A stretch of 64,000 nucleotides of DNA, taken from the NCBI GenBank assembly GCA_019454045.1, contig SKCR01038149.1, forward strand, positions 62,001-126,000. Direction: 5' to 3'. The notes under the pieces are model-generated. The model did not search any database and had not been told where the DNA came from. It saw only the letters and a list, made by a program, of their open reading frames with translations. Of the stretch, positions 23,561 to 37,140 are shown piece by piece. Source of the stretch: Zanthoxylum bungeanum. Taxonomy: Eukaryota > Streptophyta > Magnoliopsida > Sapindales > Rutaceae. The position numbers were made by a program, and so were the translations under genes. Position 1 is the first letter of the stretch. Each line of letters opens with the position of its first letter.

Positions 23561-24465
23561 TGATCGGCGTGATCACACACGTATAACGCAAGCGCATGTA
23601 TCGTTCAAGTAGTATAAAATATATCGATCCCACAAGGACTTAATACATATGCTATTAAATTATTGAAGCTAAATGTCTACGAGTATCTAATTGACTGATT
23701 GATGGTTGGATGATTATTTTTATCTAAAACAAGTAAATAAAATAGTGCGAAAGTAAACTTAAGGAAAAATCAATATTATAAAACTATCTAGAGTTGTGAA
23801 TCCTTCCAATATCTTTTAAAGATGAAGTGATTATCTCATGTTTGTACAATAAATCAGTTTATTAACATGGAACACGAAGTTATGTAAAAGCCTTTTCCGA
23901 TGGTCAGATGCAAACACCCAAAATAACCCAATTAACTATATTCCTATGTTAATTAAGAAACTTCGAATTCATTAAGTTTAAGTTTCAATTATGGATACCC
24001 CCATCCGACAGGTATATTCATATCCTGTAAGGAAATCTACCTAAGAGATATTTACCCCAAGGTGAGATCGTGAGCTATTGAGTCTAAGGCTAAACCTAAA
24101 ATCCATTTTCCAAGTTCATTTTAAGTTTACCAAATCAATCTTATTAATGGTCAGTTAACAAGAAGCATTAAGACTAAGACTCAATAAATAAACCAATTTA
24201 TTACCCTAGGCATAAAATAATCAACTTATAAACCAGTGATATTGGAATTCATCACAACCCTAGATTATGTATTTAGTTACAACGCATACCTAGGATTACT
24301 AAACACTTAAATAAACAAAATATCATAAGAAATAACTTGAAGATAAATAAAAGTAAAATTACAATAATAAAAGAAAATGCTGGGGTTAGTGGATCCACTT
24401 TTAATATTTCAAAATTAGAAAACTCCTTTATTGTCAATGTTTACCGATTAATTAATTATATTTAA

Positions 24466-24642
24466 CCAGACCATAAAGGCGGAAATTCCAGTTGTCTCAA
24501 TTAAGTCCAACCGACCGTATAGGCGGTAACAAGGTTATTACCTAAACCGGCCGTATAGGCAGAAACTACGTCTGGAATGTAAAACCGACCATATAGGCGG
24601 TAAATAAAGTTATCACCTAAACCGGCCATATAAGCAGTAACT
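24466..24642 (-). repeat. five spaced copies of a near-palindromic 17-mer in LTR family G
   Basis: Variants of CCGACCATATAGGCGG recur five times about 35-50 bp apart. The partner LTR carries five as well, in the opposite orientation, at 38939-39125. Each unit is roughly ACCGCC-TATATG-GTCGGT, an imperfect palindrome. Confidence 0.8.
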
Positions 24643-24944
24643 AATTAATCCAAATTTTAATTAAAATAAGGGAGATTACTCTAATTTATTATATTAAAAG
24701 TCTCACCGTTTCACCCCAGCAGAATGAGATTACCTGCTCATGCTGTAAATGAAAACACGCAAAATTTCATTAATTAAATAAAAAGAAAATACAATAAAAC
24801 TTAAATAACTATACAAGACATTTTCCTTTAGGTTTTCATGAAGAACTTCTTCCAAAGAAAGCATGAAAAATTTACAAAGTTTAGCTTGATATTTATAGGC
24901 AAATCTAAAGGCTTCCACCATTTTCTCCACCAATTGCTCCACCA

Positions 24945-25016
24945 AACATGACACCAAACATGACATCAAATATGACACCAAACATGACATCAAACATGAC
25001 ACCAAACATGACACCA
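24945..25016 (+). repeat. 12-bp minisatellite, six copies
   Basis: Unit AACATGACACCA with ACACCA/ACATCA variants, six copies in 72 bp. The partner LTR near 38630 has the flanking sequence (GGTGGAGAAATTGGTGGAAGCC) but not the array, so the array expanded or contracted after the copies separated. Confidence 0.9.
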
Positions 25017-25540
25017 AATCCTCCACCACACATGCAAGCATTTTTTGTGGAAGTTTGATAATTTTTATTTTATTATTTTATTATTTTTTTTATTTTGAAA
25101 ATGACTTAAATAATTACACATAATACACTTCCGAATGTTTGATCAATATCGGTCATGGAAACTTTAGAATTCGAAATTATTAGGAACTTCAAAGTTGTAG
25201 ATCTTTGAGTCTTCTTTAATTTGGAACTTGAATCACATCAATCCGATATCGGAGTAAAACGTTATGGCCAAAATACGACAATTACGCAAAGTTGGAATTT
25301 CCGAAATTGTACTTCGTTAGAACGCCATTTCAAGTTTCCAATCTCCAAAATCAAAATGTCAAGTCCAGTTTTTGCCCTTATTTGTTCCACATTTCGTCCT
25401 AAATGATTCCATTGAGTCCCAATTTTATTTTATCTGCAAAATAAACTAAAACACATCAAAACATTCATAAAATTTGAGAAATTATACAAAATATTAAGTA
25501 AAAGGGGCGGTAAATAATGATATATTTTCCGCTCATCACA

Positions 25541-26884
25541 CCCCAAAACCTAACATTTTGCTAATCCTCGAGCAAAACAACAAAATAAAATGCAATAAAT
25601 AATTAAAATTAAACTAAGCCACTTTCGTAGGGATCACGATTGCATTTAGCGTATGCAACAAGCCTTTAAACCCTAGGTGTCCCTAGTGGAGGAGTTGTAG
25701 TCTCGTGAGGGCTTACATCGACGATACCCACAAACGTCAATCTAATGCACACAAAAGCAAAAAGACAAGAGAAAAGAGAATAAACAAGTTAGTGGCTAAA
25801 CAAGTGAAACTTCTTATCCAAGTTAGTAGTTGTTTTATTTCTTTCTAAATTACCAAATAAGTAAATTCTCTGATTATTTTTACCATTCTTCATATACACA
25901 ACCAACAAGGTATTAATCAAATCATTGTGCCCACAATATTCATAAGTGTAGTTGAAAAGAGAGTAATATTTTTTTCCTAAAATTATATCAGAATTCACAC
26001 ATTTTTAGCAATGGATTTATTTATTATTATTATTATTTTTTTGCATAAAATAAAGAAAGAAACATCTTCAATCCATGTAACGAGCTTTGGGCCAGTGACT
26101 CCTAAACCAGTTGGCTTTAGGGCACTAGGTGTTAAGACACCCCTACGGACTTAATTACTCGGATTTCAGATGTTTCTTTTTATTTTTATAACATATTTGA
26201 TCCATGTAATTGGGAGTGACTCCCAAGCCAGTTGGCTTTAGGGCACTAGGTGTTAAAACACCCATACAGACTTAATGACTCGGATCTCAGACGTTTTTTC
26301 TTTATACACACTTTTTTTCTTTTTTTTTATTCCATTGTTTTTTAGATGATTCCTCCAATTAAACTAGAGCACTTAATATTACAAACTTTTCAAATACATC
26401 TCATGGCTGTATGTTACCATGCATGTTGATAATATCTGTCGACTGAACATATGAAGATCCAATTTAGTCAGTATTATGGAGAATTCACAAATTAAATAAT
26501 TCAAAAGGAAATAAATAAAAATTAGCTTGTTACGAAATAGGTTGAGATACGTCTCAAGACTGAAAATTCCTTACGCAGCTATCTCACACCAATTTTACAT
26601 GATTAATCAAATTAAAAACACAAAAACAAAATATTTTTTTAATTTTTATAAATTTTTAAAATTTTTTTGAAAATTTTTGACTAAAAATAACACAATAAAA
26701 ACAAGATACAAGTCAACTATTCCCCTCCCCCAAACCTAAATAAGACATTGTCACCAATGTCTTAAAAAGTAGAAGACGAGTTTAGAAGATAATACACGGT
26801 TAGCTGAAATTCTACATCTAAAAATATCAATTAAAGGTTAAGATAAAGATTTATTCGACGCTTCTTACCACGATCATTATCAGA
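25541..26884 (-). mobile_element. 3' untranslated region of a minus-strand Gypsy element
   Basis: On the minus strand this runs into the LTR through TTGCTCGAGGATTAGCAAAATGTTAGGTTTTGGGG, a form common before the 3' LTR of plant Athila/Tat-type Gypsy elements. A second purine tract, GGTTTGGGGGAGGGG, lies at about 26722-26736. It is preceded by a perfect hairpin, AGACATTG/CAATGTCT, at 26743-26762. A 121-bp tandem duplication covers about 26075-26310 (CCAGTTGGCTTTAGGGCACT at 26107 and 26228). No protein-coding part is recognised. Confidence 0.55.
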
Positions 26885-27121
26885 CTAGTTAATCTTGGAA
26901 AGGATAGGGTCAATTTGTGGTTCAAATGCTAAAAGTTGGTCAATTAAATCATGGACAGTTCTGGCAGTGAAGAGGATATATTTTACAGGCTTCGACACGA
27001 ATCCATTTCTCCGGGCATCATCAAGAAACACACAAAGAAAATCATAAAATCCATCAGCATTAAACAGTCCAATCGATTTCTGGTGTATGTTCAAGTTCGC
27101 CCAAGATAGTACTGTAAAAAT
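26885..27121 (-). pseudogene. LOG-like protein, C-terminal part, cut off by element 3
   Basis: The minus strand from 27121 reads TVLSWANLNIHQKSIGLFNA and ends VDPILSKIN-stop at 26885. It corresponds to the C-terminal half of LOG-family cytokinin riboside 5'-monophosphate phosphoribohydrolases (compare the SWA.L.IH.KP.GL.N..G.Y core). These enzymes release active cytokinin bases from their nucleotides in plant cells. The N-terminal part lies at 37141-37344, on the far side of a 10-kb Copia insertion. The joint is in frame across the AAAAT target duplication. Downstream on the minus strand, without a gap I can see, comes Gypsy 3' UTR. No intron interrupts the part present. The annotated frame to 27181 runs into the LTR and its first 20 residues are LTR sequence. 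Confidence 0.8.
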
Positions 27122-29248
27122 TGTTGGACAATTATGACCCATAGCGTCACTATTTGTACAGATCATGGTGTTGTTGTACAAATTAACTATGTGACAAAGG
27201 AGATTGCACTCTTATCATTTGAGATTAGATCACATAGATATATAAATGATGAGAGGTCCCTATGATTTGTTCCTGGACGGAGAATGATATGAGACAGTAT
27301 CAGTCCACGAAAGATAAATCAATTAAATATCCCTAGTCAGAGTATTATCGAGATTGGACATCGATAAATACGTAAAAGACTAGTATTGCACTTGTGCGCG
27401 TTTGTGAGGGCACAACGGCATAGTTCTCATATTTTGGGTATAAGATACTCAGCAAGTGTAGTAGGAGGTTGTGTTTCACCGATGGTACGGGAAACAGCTT
27501 CGCTCTGGATAGACCCCCTGCGGAATCCCATTGGTAGTATGACCATTGTCTATGGGAGTCTGCATCAATGAGGGTAGTTTGTGTTTGGTCTTAACCTGAG
27601 ACTTGCACCGCTAATGCTTACGACAATCGATATACTTTAGTTGAGGTCGTCCATGGCTTTAACCGGTTCTGTGTATGCCGATACTGGGTATATTGAGAAT
27701 CGTAGTGTGTTGGGTGTGATGTCAAGACGGAAGTGTCACTCCAGTCATATGGAGATGATGGTCACGTAGGATACGGAACTTGTTCTCTTAAATGCTCGAG
27801 CTATCGAGATATTATGACAAGGTCATGTATATTCGATTATAGAGACTAGTTACCAGACATCCGATATGTGCTTCGTACGGGGCAGACATAATTCCAGCCC
27901 CAGGCCTTGCACGTGAACATCCGATACTGGACAGAATTACGCAATACTTCGGTATACTACGCTTGATATAGCTCTCCCTTATTCCTGTAAGCATGTTTAT
28001 GGAGAATTGGGTAGGCATTGCACTTTGATAGAAGCCAACCTTGTCTTGTGAATCGGTGTAAACGTAGTACGAGGTACTTACGTGTTCGGATAGTCCGACG
28101 ACCGTATTACTACTGCCAACATCTGGAGATCTCATGGGTCGCTCCCTCCCGAAAATTCACCGATGACGTATGACTCGCACTTTAATTAATCTGAGATTAA
28201 TTAGAAGAGAAAGAGAAAATAAATCTGGGATTAATTACGGAGATATTTTTATCTGGGATAAAATATTAATTAAAGAGAGAGAACCAATAATTTGGAATTA
28301 ATCGGGTAAATTAATATATTCGATATATAATCGAAATTAGATTTCGATGCGGAATTGAAATTAGATTTTAATTCGGTGAACGAATTAATTTAGAATTAAT
28401 TCGTTAGCGACGTGAATAGTGAATTCTCTTGGCGTAATCATTAATTACGACGCGACGGAAAATTCGTTAATTTGGAATTAGTGAATCCGAGCCCGAGAGT
28501 GATTGCGAGCGCATTCGCATTTCGAATTTGAGCGCGGCACGCAAGTCACATCAAGCGTCAAATCGCTAGTCGCATCATTTGTCAAATCACTTGTCACTTT
28601 GAGTGATTTGACATGACATGTTGTCACTTTATTAAAGTGAATGGATTTGATGTGAATAGTGAAAGGTGATGGTTTGAAAGTTGATAGGACTTGTACCTTT
28701 TGACTTTTGAATTAAAGTAAAATATGTTTTATTTATTTACTTGGTAAATGAAAAATAAATATATAAAGGCTTTATTTTCTCTCTCTCTCCAAGTTGTTGT
28801 TCACGGTTTTGGGAACAAAATTTTTCCCTCCATTTTCTTCTTCTTCTCTCACGGCTTTGAGCCAAATTTCTTCATCTTCTTCTCCAATCTTGGCTTGGGC
28901 GTGAGAAGCATGAAAGAAATCAAGTGCTAGCACACTCTTGGGTTGTTACAAAGGTGATATGGTAGTGAACTTGTGAGCTTGGAATCCATTTTTGAAGCTT
29001 GAAGCTTGGAGCTTCAATGGTGTCCCCATGGCCGAATCGTGAAGACAAATGGAGCATCAAAATCGTGCACCTATTGCCCTTGGATGCCATGGCTGAACCT
29101 TCAACAAGGAGGAAAAGGCTTGTGTTCTTTGATCATCCATCAAATCCAATCATTGTGAGTAGTATATTTCCCCGCCATTATCCTTTGATGTATTCATGCG
29201 TTTTTATGCTTGATTTCATGATCTTGGGACCAATATACAAACTCAACA
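27122..29248 (+). repeat. 5' LTR of element 3
   Basis: The LTR is 2127 bp. The palindrome chain lies at about 28180-28480 and GTGCTAGCAC at about 28923. Frames at 27386, 27812, 28748 and 28999 are LTR sequence. Confidence 0.92.
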
Positions 29249-29249
29249 A

Positions 29250-29262
29250 TGGTATTTTGAGC
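29250..29262 (+). other. primer-binding site of element 3, mutated
   Basis: TGGTATTTTGAGC follows the LTR. It keeps TGGTAT and GAGC of the tRNA-iMet site but has TTT in the middle. Confidence 0.8.
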
Positions 29263-32200
29263 TTTGTCAAGCATGAAAAAAGTTAGGGTTAAAATTGGGT
29301 ATAATCAATTGAAGCATGATTTTTGAATTGATTGATTAAGTATGCTTGTATATTAATGAATTGATGTTGTGAATGATCAATTTGAAGAAATTGTGTTTGG
29401 AACAAATTTCCCCAATTTTATGTGTTGGCAAAAATTGACAAATTTGGTAAACTTGATTTTGAGCATGTTTAATGAATTGGATGATTTATAATGCTTAAAG
29501 TATGTTTAATTGAGGATTGATTGGATCAATTTGTTGAAAATTAATTTGGAACAATTTTCCCCCAAATTGCTTAAGTTGGCCGAATACATATAACCCATAT
29601 TGTCTTGGAATTTTTTGATTTTTTGTTCATTGGATGACTTGGAAATCATTAGGGGATGTTGATTTTATGTTTGATTGGATTCAATTGGATTGGATTTGAA
29701 TTTGGACACAAAATCCCCATTTGGCCGAGACTTTATCATGTATATTTGGGTTTGATTTTGATCAAATTATGTTGGACATGATTCCATGATGTTAAGCATG
29801 ATTAATTGGACAAATTTGGTGTTTTGGAAACTTTGATTTGGGTAATTAATAATGCTATGCACTTTGTTTAATTGAATTGTAAAATTGGATTTTGTAATTT
29901 AATTAAAATGGGCCTTAAAATTGGATTTGGGCTTTTAAAGTTGTTATTGGGTTTATTGGACTTTGTTGTACAAAGTTGGTTTAGGCCAAAATTGGTTGGA
30001 TCCAATTAAGCCCAAAACCGCTTCCAAAAGGCCCAAATGTGACTAATGAACCTTTAAAGTTTAATTGGGCCTAAATTAATTTTTGGGCTTATGGGGTAAC
30101 TCCCGGATTGGATTTTGGTTATTCGGTTTGACCCGAGTTGACCAAAAGTCCACGCCTTGAAGAAATTAATTAAAAGCCCATTGGACTTTAATTAAATTAA
30201 TATTGGATATAATATCGGGCTTTGAGACCCGTAACGATTAAATTTGGAATTTAAGTCGTAAAAGTTTATTAATAAAGTGTAATATTTAATTTGGAATTAA
30301 TAGAGAATTAGAATTAAATGCGTATTAAATTGGATTTAATTATGTAATTTAATTTAATTCGTAGAAATTGTACTTTGAGTACGTGTTTGCAAAACGAGTT
30401 TGACTCGAACAAAATCAAATCGTTGTTTGAACATTGGATGATCACTAATTATTAGATTAATTAATTGGATTAGATTGATTGATAACATGCTTGTATGAAT
30501 ACATGGTTGTGATGCATGAATAATGTATATCGGATGGATATTAGTCGGGTGGGACAATTTTGGAAATTGTAATAATTTGATTTATTAATTGGACCTGCGT
30601 GTCCAGCCTTATCACCTTTATTCTCATTGTTTTCTCTTCTCACCTATTCCCCTCAATGTAAATGAGGTTTCTTTTTAGAAGTGTAGTGTAACGGGTAGAA
30701 GTAATACAAGTGCTAGCTGGAGAGAGAAAAAGAGAGATTTGATCTAGGATCAATGTAAATATCCATCCGCATATCATTATTGTTTTATTTCATATGCGCT
30801 TTATTATGTGTTTAGAATGCATGTTTAAGGGTGTATGATGATGAGCTTAACAAAGATAATAAATTGGTTGCCAATTTGCACGCGAAAAACCCTCGCTCAA
30901 TATTAAGCGTCTTTTCTTCCATTGAGTGATTCTCACTCAAGATCCGAGACTGGCATTGGGTTGTTGGCCAAAGTCAAGCCTTTTGTCCGTCGAAGATGTG
31001 TTTGAATCACGAGAGTTTTGTTCCATATTGGTGTCATGTCCAAGTTGTGGTTTGTTGGCCAAAGTCAAGACCACTTCTTGTCCATCGACATTGATTACGA
31101 AGCTTTCCATGGTCAATGGGTCGTGCTTGACTGGGATCACTAAGTTTGTTGTGCCAAAGCCAAGACTTAGTTGATTCAGAGGAAAAGGTTAGGTAATACA
31201 TTGGATGTATTGGCATATATAAGATATATGTTTCGGACTTGGATGTCCCCCTACCGGATCTAGGAATTGGATTGGATCCAATGGATCTTAGAGATCTACC
31301 TAGTTAATTATCATACAATTTGTTGGCCAAAGTCAAGATTGTGTGATATTTAACGGGATCCTAGCCCACTAGGAAACGCGGTTTCCCGAGTACTCGACAG
31401 AGGGTTAGAGGCTCGCCGAAAAATAGTGGGAGGTAAGAATTGAATTTGCAATATTCGTTCAATTACTCGCCATATGCGCTCATTTAAATTGTTTCGTCGT
31501 TAGTTTAAATGTTAGTTAGACTAATATTTAAAATGTTGTTTTAATTAACAGTTGGACTGTATTATAGTTGATTATATATATTGGATTTATATATCATATA
31601 TTTGAATTAATTAATTTCAATTTACAGTTGATTTTATAATTGGATTATAGTAATCAATGTAATGAGGTTAATTAATTTGGATTATATTTGATTATATAGT
31701 TGGACTATTATAATCATTATTATAAATAGTACCATAATCGTTGATTAAATAGTTGGACTATTAGAATCAAGATATAAATAGAAAGATTGACATTTAAAAC
31801 ATAATCCTGGGGAAATGTATTTAAATGGTTTAATTTTCAAATTGGGAATAATTTCAAGATAGTCGGAAAAATAATAAGTTTTTTTTATTTATATAAATAA
31901 TATATTAAGCCTAAGCCTGGAGTTAAGCAAATAAGTGGAACATGATATTTGGAATATTCATGTAATGATACTTTAGTGCTTAATCCGTAATACTTGTCAT
32001 ATAGACTCCTTAATTCTTTATCAGAACTAAGGATTAGATTCTTAAAGTATGATATTGAAATTGAATGATATCAATAGATTAGATCTTATAAGTACTTTTA
32101 AAATTGCAATAAATAATTCTTGGAGAATTAATGAATATTCTCAAGGAGACAAGTCAAAATTTGCAATTAGGCAAGTTGTGCAAGACACACCTTACTTCAA

Positions 32201-32280
32201 TATTCTAGAAACCCAAGGCTTGGCCAAAGGCGACTGGAATATTGAAAATGACAAAGGCAAAAACATTATAATCTTCTAGG
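29263..32280 (+). other. leader of element 3
   Basis: The leader is collinear with that of element 1, with the three TTGTTGGCCAAAGTCAAG motifs and the AT-rich AGTTGGACTAT block (31540-31770). The frame at 32049-32279 (INNSWRINEYSQGDKSKFAI...) may hold degraded gag sequence, but I cannot align it to a gag domain. Confidence 0.65.
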
Positions 32281-32489
32281 AAGATAAAAGGACATATCCC
32301 AAGAAGGAATTGAAGACGAGCAATGCTCTGACTTCAAAAATGATTGTCATAATTATGTTCACAACTAGTATTAAAAGTAGATTTTAGATACTTAGTGTGG
32401 TACATAAAATAAATATATTGATGTTCAGAATCTGTTTTGAACAGGATACTGACATCATTAGAGATTTATCTGCGAATTGAAAACATGAC

Positions 32490-34990
32490 AAAAGTTGCTG
32501 TTTTAACCATAGATACCTAAGTTTAGGAACTACCCTTAGGTTTGTACCTAAATTTGGAAACTGTTATAATGTAACTAGTTTGACTAGAAACATTATCTTC
32601 ATATCGCGTATAACCCGCTGCGGGTGTACCTTTATATTCTAGAACACTAAAGTGTTTCATTATATAAAGATGATATTGAGATAAACACATTAGATATGAA
32701 TAACAGAATTTATATTTTGAATATAATAATATCTCATATATAACATGACAATTAAATAGCTCAACTGATTTGATCAATTAAGAAACTTAATTGTGGTATA
32801 GTTGTCAGGGACACTATTAACAAGACTCGTATATCCGCACTTTTGAAGAGCGGGTACCAGGACTAATTTGATTATATTCAATAAAGTCTACGAATCTAGT
32901 TTATTGGGCAAAGTGCCTAAAACACATTTACTTGGTAAAAGTGTCAGTGCCACCAATCTGTTAGCCCTAGTTCATAGTGAAGCAAGTGGGCCCATGTCTA
33001 GCTAGGCTAGATATGGATATGAATATCGTGACCTTTACGGATGTTGCATCGCGTGTGGTTGTATGTTTCTTATGAAACACAAATCGGAAACTTTCACAGT
33101 TTCGACATAAAATAGACAAACAGATCGGCTAAAGTATGAAACTGTCACGGTAAGACCGTAATGTAAAATACTTAAGAAATAAGTTTCTAGTATACTTTAA
33201 AGAGTATAGTATTCTTTCAAATGAGGACTCCTACCGGAACACGTCAGTTTGACGGTGAGTCCGAATAGGATTAACCGAATTTTGTTAGACATAATAAGGT
33301 TGATCACGAGTCGCTCTGAGCTACCATTTCCTTCAACGGATACGCTAAACAGTGCAAGAACTTATTTTGAATAAGGTTCCATAAATATCTGTTTGACAGA
33401 TAACATATTAGATATGAACAGGAAAGAAACTAGGTTTCTCACTCCTGATGATTTGGGATGCTAGGCATACGTTTGGATGATACCAAACAAGAACCCAAAT
33501 TGGATAAGTGCCAAATGTAATTTATCCTAGAGATACCATAAGTATAGTACTTATACACCTCACCAGAAATAATTAGATTATTGCTCACCATGCGGTTTTC
33601 TGAGAGGAATACCGAAATGCAGTGGTAAGTGGGAGGATAGTATAACTCGATGAAATCAAGTAATACTGTTCAAGGCACCGAATCTTAATGGAACATAAAT
33701 AGTTCATCAAGGATGAACTATTACTATTAATCTTCGAATACACAAGAACCGCGTAGGTCGGAGAGAGTCAGAAAACAACCTGGGGTATGGGTTTCTGATC
33801 TAACCTCATAAAGATGTATATCTTATTGAGGGATGCCAACTAACTACGTATGAGGAAGTGATACAAGGTATCAACTCCCTATTATGACAAAGTGTCATGA
33901 GTCCGAAATGGATTCCATGTAAATTAACCAGTCTGGATACTAGTTAATGTACCACAAGGCATTGTGCCTATTGGTACTTTATGAGTCTTCAAGGAAGATG
34001 TACATGGATGACAACATACCAACGTATTAAGCTAGGCTTGTAGCGGAAAGGTATCGTTACTAACATTATGTTGATTACGATTCAACCTTTAACCCGTTGC
34101 CACGGTAGATCCATTTGGATAATGCTTGTTGTTCGATCCATGTTTGGATTGAAGCAAGCATTAGGTTCTTGGAACTATCTCTTTGATGTAATCATAATAG
34201 TTTATGATTTAATAATCAAAACGAAATATTATTGTGTATATAAGAGGGTTAGTGGGAGCGCACTGACAGTGGTTGTCCTATAAAAATAATGATAATAATA
34301 TAAGTCATTTCATGGAAATGATATTCCCATAAAATAACTATCGGCGAAAGCTTGGCTTTCGAAATACTCTCCGAGAAATCGTACATTGAAAAATGTACGA
34401 GACCTGGTGTCTCATATGCTTTGAGCGTATGGATTGACAAACAGGCCAATCCGAGTGAAAGTCACTGGATTGATGTTAAGAACATCCGTTAGTATCTTAG
34501 AGAACTAAGGATGTTGTCTTAGTCTATGGAGAATGAGAACTTGAAGTGACTGGGATCACTGTAGCAAGTTTCCTATAACCGATAAAGACGACTAACAGTC
34601 GCAAACGGTACTATACAGTTTGAAGGACGGTACAGTGAGTTGGAAACCTTCCAAGCAAGATACTGTTACCGAATAAACAACAAATGCGGGTTAATTGCAG
34701 CAGCTGAAGCAGCAATTGAAGCCATCTGGGTCAATAACAAATCTAATTAGATTAGATATAGTTCTGTTAGCAGCTGAGCTAGGCGTCAGCACAGGCTGAA
34801 GAATTATTGGTCTCATCAACGATCCAGATATATACTTCGATATTCATCAGATTCGTTCGGATCATACATCGTGGCGATGTGATGATCGAATAAATCGCAT
34901 CAGACAATAATCATGGAAATCCGCTGACGAAAGCTTTTCTCAGCAGTTTGAGCCAACCGTACATAGTTCGGGTGTCAGAGACTCGAGTGA
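32490..34990 (+). pseudogene. pol: decayed Copia pol, element 3
   Basis: Fragments in Copia order: protease-region CYNVTSLTRNII near 32568; integrase end KLDKCQM near 33500; RT with LGYGF (33780), EMDSM (33907), SIWIMLVV (34107) and MFGLKQALGSWNYLFD (34141-34190); KRVSGSALTVVVL just before the place where YVDD should be. At that place the sequence reads TATAAAAATAATGATAAT, so both catalytic aspartates are lost. The next recognisable block is RPGVSYALS, so about 85 residues of RT connection are missing. RNase H shows GITVAS in place of GYTDAS, and the same TAA stop as in elements 1, 2 and 5 follows the VSWK..SKQDTV block. It is non-functional, with the lesions shared across the group. Confidence 0.87.
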
Positions 34991-35003
34991 CTGGCTATAG
35001 GCC

Positions 35004-35014
35004 AAGTGGGAGAT
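35004..35014 (+). other. polypurine tract of element 3
   Basis: AAGTGGGAGAT sits directly before the 3' LTR. Confidence 0.9.
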
Positions 35015-37135
35015 TGTTCGACAATTATGACCCATAGCGTCACTATTTGTACAGATCATGGTGTTGTTGTACAAATTAACTATGTGACAAAGGAGATTGC
35101 ACTCTTATCATTTGTGATTAGATCACATAGATATATAAATGATGAGAGGTCCCTATGATTTGTTCCTGGACGGAGAATGATATGAGACAGTATCAGTCCA
35201 CGAAGGATAAATCATTAAATATCCTTAGTCAGAGTATTATCGAGATTGGACATCGATAAATACATAAAAGACTAGTATTGCACTTGTGCGCGTTTGTGAG
35301 GGCACAATGGCATAGTTCTCATATATTTGGGTATAGGATACTCATGCAAGTGTAGTAGGAGGTTATGTTTCACAGATGGTACGGGAAACAGCTTCGCTCT
35401 GGATAGACCCCCCGCGGAATCCCATTGGTAGTATGACTATATGTCTATGGGAGTCTGCAATCAGGGTAGGTGTATTTGGTCTTAACCTGAGACTTGCACC
35501 GCTAATGCTTACGACAATCGATATACTTTAGTTGAGGTCGTCCAGGGCTTTAACCGGTTCTGTGTACGCCGATACTGGGTATATTGAGAATCGTAGTGTG
35601 TTGGGTGTGATGTCAAGACGGAAGTGTCACTCTAGTCATATGGAGATGATGGTCACGTAGGATACGGAACTTGTTCTCTTAAATGCTGGAGCTATCGGGA
35701 TATTATGACAAGGTCATGTATATCCGATTATAGAGACTAGTTACCAGACATCCGATATGTGCTTCTTACGGGGCAGACACAATTCCAGCCCCAGGCCTTG
35801 CACGTGAACATCCGATACTGGACAGAAATACGCAATACTTCGGTATACTACGCTTGATATAGATCGCTTATTCCTGTAAGCATGTTTCTGGAGAATTGGG
35901 TAGGCATGGCGCTTTGCTAGAAGCCAACCTTGTCTTGTGAATCGGTGTAAACGTAGAACGAGGTACTTACGTGTTCAGATAGTCCGACGACCGTATTTAC
36001 TGCCAATATATCCGGAGATCTCATGGGTCACTCCCTGAGGATTCACCGATGACGTATGACTCGCACTTTAATTAATCTGGGATTAATTAGAAGAGAAAGA
36101 GAAAATTAATCTGGGATTAATTACGGAGATATTTTATCTGGGATAAAATATTAATTAAAGAGAGAGAACGATTAATTTGGAATTAATCGGGTAAATTAAT
36201 ATATTCGATATATTAATCGAAATTAGATTTCGACTCGGAATTGAAATTAGATTTTAATTCGGGCGAACGAATTAATTTAGAATTAATTCGTTAGCGACAT
36301 GAATAGTGAATTCTCTAGGCGTAATCATTTAATTACGACGCGACGGAAAATTCGTTAATTTGGAATTAGCGAATCCGAGCCCGAGAGTGATTGCGAGTGC
36401 ATTCGCATTTCGAATTCGAGCGCGGCACGCAAGTCACATCAAGCGTCAAATCGCTAGTCGCTTCATTTGTCAAATCACTTGTCGCTTTGAGTGATGTGAC
36501 ATGACATGTTGTCACTTTATTAAAGTGAATGGATTTGATGTGAATAGTGAAAGGTGATGGTTTGAAAGTTGATAGGACTTGTACCTTTTGACTTTTGAAT
36601 TAAAGTAAAATATATGTTTTATTATTTACTTGGTAAATGAAATAAATAAATATATAAAGGCTTTATTTTCTCTCTCTCCCAAGTTGTTGTTCACGGTTTT
36701 GGGAACAAAATTTTTCCCTCCATTTTCTTCTTCTTCTCTCACGGCTTTGAGCCAAATTTCTTCATCTTCTTCTCCAATCTTGGCTTGGGCGTGAGAAGCA
36801 TGAAAGAAATCAAGTGCTAGCACACTCTTGGGTTGTTACAAAGGTGATAGGGTAGTGAACTTGTGAGCTTGGAATCCATTTTTGAAGCTTGAAGCTTGGA
36901 GCTTCAATGATGTCTCCCATGGCCGAATCTTGAAGACAAATGGAGCATCAAAACCGTGCACCTACTGCCCTTGGATGCCATGGCCGAACCTTCAACAAGG
37001 AGGAAAAGGCTTGTGTTCTTTGATGCATCAAATCCAATCATTGTGAGTATATGTTTCCGCCATTATCCTTTGATGTATTCATGCATTTTTTATGCTTGAT
37101 TTCATGATCTTGGGACCTAATATAGAAACTCAACA
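35015..37135 (+). repeat. 3' LTR of element 3
   Basis: The LTR is 2121 bp, collinear with 27122-29248. The palindrome chain is at about 36060-36380. The antisense frame at 36626-36823 is not a gene. Confidence 0.92.
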
Positions 37136-37140
37136 AAAAT

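Larger units (their letters stand above)
23561..25540 (-). repeat. Gypsy 3' LTR, minus strand (LTR family G)
   Basis: On the minus strand the LTR begins TGTGATGAGCGGAAAATAT after a GGTTTTGGGG purine tract and ends ACGCCGATCA at 23561. A TATA-like TATAAATATC lies at about 24888-24897. Five copies of an ACCGNCCATATAGGCGG-like motif and a 12-bp minisatellite lie inside. The same family occurs on the plus strand at 37345-39945. The frame at 24730-25041 is mostly minisatellite. Confidence 0.65.
27122..37135 (+). mobile_element. Copia element 3, inserted in the LOG-like fragment
   Basis: It is a complete structure of 10,014 bp: LTR 27122-29248, primer site at 29250, leader, decayed pol, polypurine tract 35004-35014, LTR 35015-37135. 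AAAAT at 27117-27121 and 37136-37140 is the target duplication. The 3' LTR start reads TGTTCG instead of TGTTGG. The LTR ends CTCAACA, unlike the CACCAACA of element 1, so it is a separate family of the same group. Confidence 0.94.

Noticed and set aside
24730..25041. 103-codon frame with SCLVSCLM repeats, like a membrane peptide
   Set aside because: The repeats are a 12-bp minisatellite in an LTR, absent from the partner copy.
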